Part shown: piece after piece, positions 37,428 through 38,749 of the stretch
How positions within the stretch are numbered: the first letter of the stretch is position 1
Layout: the number at the start of each line of letters is the position of its first letter
Origin: Enterococcus gallinarum NBRC 100675
GTDB lineage: Bacteria > Bacillota > Bacilli > Lactobacillales > Enterococcaceae
DNA length: 38,749 nucleotides
Direction: 5' to 3'
Assembly (NCBI RefSeq): GCF_001544275.1
Contig: NZ_BCQE01000034.1
Span: forward strand, 1-38,749
Notes under the pieces: model-generated
Database searches by the model: none
Told to the model about the DNA's origin: nothing
The model's input: only the letters and a program-made list of their open reading frames with translations
Program-made: the position numbers and the translations under genes

Positions 37428-37488
37428 GCCAAATAAGGCATAGCTTATTTTGTTGTGCCTATTTTATCATAAATAGGAGATGATGAAT

Positions 37489-38637
37489 ATGTGGATAGAG
37501 GAATTAGCTAAAGGTAAATATAAATATATCGAAAGATATAAAGATCCTTACACTGAAGAATTAAAAAAAGTATCTATCACATTAACTAGCAAATCAAATG
37601 TAGCCAAAAAGCAAGCACAAAAAGAATTAAACGAAAAAATCGACAGGATACTAACTGCAGAAAAAAAATCTGATCACACATTGCAAGAGCTTCTGGATGA
37701 ATGGTGGGATTTTCATTCTCAAACTGTACGATCAAATACTATTCGTAATTATACAAACATTATGAAGTCTTTTAAGAAGAATGATAATCTTAATTTGAAA
37801 GCAAAAATAAGAAATACAGATAGTCAATTTTTTCAAAAGTTTATTAACTCACTGACCTTTTCACACGTTCAAAAATCAAAATACAAATCAGTCTTAAATA
37901 TGGCTTTCGATTACGCTGTAAATATGCAGTATGTAAAAGATAATCCAATGAAGAAGGTAATTATACCTAAACCACCTAAAACGCTTGAAACGTTCTCTAG
38001 AGTCCAAGATTTGTACCTTGAAAAAGAAGAAGTTAATCGATTATTAACAGCATACTATTCGTCTCATCAATCTAAAAGAATGGGAAATCTAGTAGAGTTT
38101 ATGTACTTAACAGGTGTTAGAATTGGTGAAGCAATCAGTTTACAAGTAAAGAATTATAGAAAAGAAGAGAAGCTCCTAGATATTCACGGCACATTAGATT
38201 ACTCAAAAGGCTATAAGAATGCAACAAAAGAATTGCCAAAAACTGATGCATCTTATAGAACAATAGGAATATCTAATCGAGTTATTGAAATTTTGGATGA
38301 AGTTATTTTAGAAAATAAATTGAAGTATGATCATTATGATAACGACAGCTACATTTTTATAGGTAAAACGGGATTACCAATCCAAGTGAATACATTCAAT
38401 GCCGCTCTAGATTATAATAATGAGAAGCTTGGGGATAAAAAAATAAACAAAAAGCTGCATTCTCACATTTTTAGGCATAGCCACATTTCTTTATTATCTG
38501 AATTGAACATACCCATAAAAGCTATAATGCAAAGAGTAGGCCATGACGATGAAAAAACTACACTGAAAATTTATACTCATGTAACTGAAAAACAAAAAAC
38601 CGATATTGTAGAAAAATTAAATAACCTAGGATTCTAA
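37489..38637 (+). CDS. int: tyrosine-family site-specific integrase
   Basis: 382 aa. N-terminal arm-binding domain (~1-55), core-binding SAM-like domain (~62-160: TLQELLDEWWDFHSQTVRSN), and catalytic domain (~175-382) with Arg211 (TGVRIGEAISL), His326-x-x-Arg329 (HSHIFRHSH), His352 (GHDD) and nucleophile Tyr362 (IYTHV). It recombines the 18-bp cores. Of three nearby ATGs the one at 37489 is favoured, 9 nt behind AGGAG; ATGs at 37480 and 37483 are too close. attR lies 38 bp after the stop. Confidence 0.95.
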   Translation: MWIEELAKGKYKYIERYKDPYTEELKKVSITLTSKSNVAKKQAQKELNEKIDRILTAEKKSDHTLQELLDEWWDFHSQTVRSNTIRNYTNIMKSFKKNDNLNLKAKIRNTDSQFFQKFINSLTFSHVQKSKYKSVLNMAFDYAVNMQYVKDNPMKKVIIPKPPKTLETFSRVQDLYLEKEEVNRLLTAYYSSHQSKRMGNLVEFMYLTGVRIGEAISLQVKNYRKEEKLLDIHGTLDYSKGYKNATKELPKTDASYRTIGISNRVIEILDEVILENKLKYDHYDNDSYIFIGKTGLPIQVNTFNAALDYNNEKLGDKKINKKLHSHIFRHSHISLLSELNIPIKAIMQRVGHDDEKTTLKIYTHVTEKQKTDIVEKLNNLGF

Positions 38638-38649
38638 TCACTAGGTTAT
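38621..38649 (+). terminator. stem-loop at the end of the integrase gene
   Basis: ATAACCTAG, 11-nt loop, CTAGGTTAT, spanning the stop codon; the T-rich part behind it is loose (GGTTTAAATTATTATATTTT). It may end the transcript or act as a site near attP. Confidence 0.5.
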
Positions 38650-38675
38650 GGTTTAAATTATTATATTTTCAATTC

Positions 38676-38693
38676 TGCCCCTTTTTTGCCCCT
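38676..38693. repeat. attR: attR core, 18-bp direct repeat
   Basis: TGCCCCTTTTTTGCCCCT, identical to 109-126. Immediately downstream of int, marking the right end of the prophage. Confidence 0.85.
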
Positions 38694-38694
38694 T

Positions 38695-38724
38695 GACCTG
38701 TTATCTATTCAAAACAGGTCTTTC
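38695..38724 (+). terminator. host terminator in the right flank
   Basis: GACCTGTT-10 nt-AACAGGTC followed by TTTC. It lies outside attR, directly at the core. Insertion behind a host gene terminator region would leave host genes intact. Confidence 0.55.
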
Positions 38725-38749
38725 AAAAGGCTATTTAATAGGGATTAAA

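Noticed and set aside
1-38749. CRISPR array, tRNA or rRNA genes, insertion sequences
   Set aside because: No regularly spaced repeats, clover-leaf sequences, rRNA segments or transposase genes were seen. The only tandem repeats are the iteron-like units.

Overview
The window is one almost complete temperate siphovirus prophage (about 38.6 kb) in a low-GC Gram-positive host, most probably an Enterococcus: strong AGGAGG-type ribosome sites, an ArpU-family late regulator, an SPP1-like head module and PBSX-type terminases all fit Lactobacillales. An identical 18-bp sequence occurs at 109-126 and 38676-38693, the second copy 38 bp behind the integrase gene. I read these as attL and attR. Short host flanks remain outside, and the right one begins with an intrinsic terminator.

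Layout from left to right. 109-2550: accessory ('moron') region with a small basic protein, a LysM lipoprotein and a 40-aa peptide on +, and a membrane protein with its own promoter on -. 2554-22820 (-): late genes, read right to left as terS, terL, portal, minor head, scaffold, major capsid, head completion, major tail protein, tail chaperones with a probable -1 frameshift, tape measure, Dit, Tal with two lytic domains, receptor-binding fibre, holin, amidase. 22868-25952: junction holding a membrane moron with its own promoter, a 68-aa ORF, a structured + strand small RNA with promoter and terminator, a ParB-methyltransferase fusion, a 59-aa ORF, and a terminator-like inverted repeat. 25952-26467: ArpU-family late regulator. 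26733-27680 (+): an independent moron between early and late genes. 27721-36338 (-): early operon with small HTH and zinc proteins, DUF1064 nuclease-like protein, replisome organizer containing iteron-like repeats, a YycJ-like metallo-beta-lactamase, RecT and a Rad50/SbcC-like ATPase. 36353-38637: genetic switch (Cro-like on -, CI on +, shared operators) and tyrosine integrase.

How it works together: CI is expected to silence the Cro promoter through 17-bp palindromes, one of which exactly fills the spacer of that promoter. After induction the leftward early operon makes replication and recombination proteins and then ArpU, which should turn on the late cluster. Four accessory genes or groups are set apart by orientation, by their own promoters, or both, and are the likely lysogenic-conversion or anti-phage cargo. 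The most unusual element is the ~100-nt structured RNA at 23950-24052.
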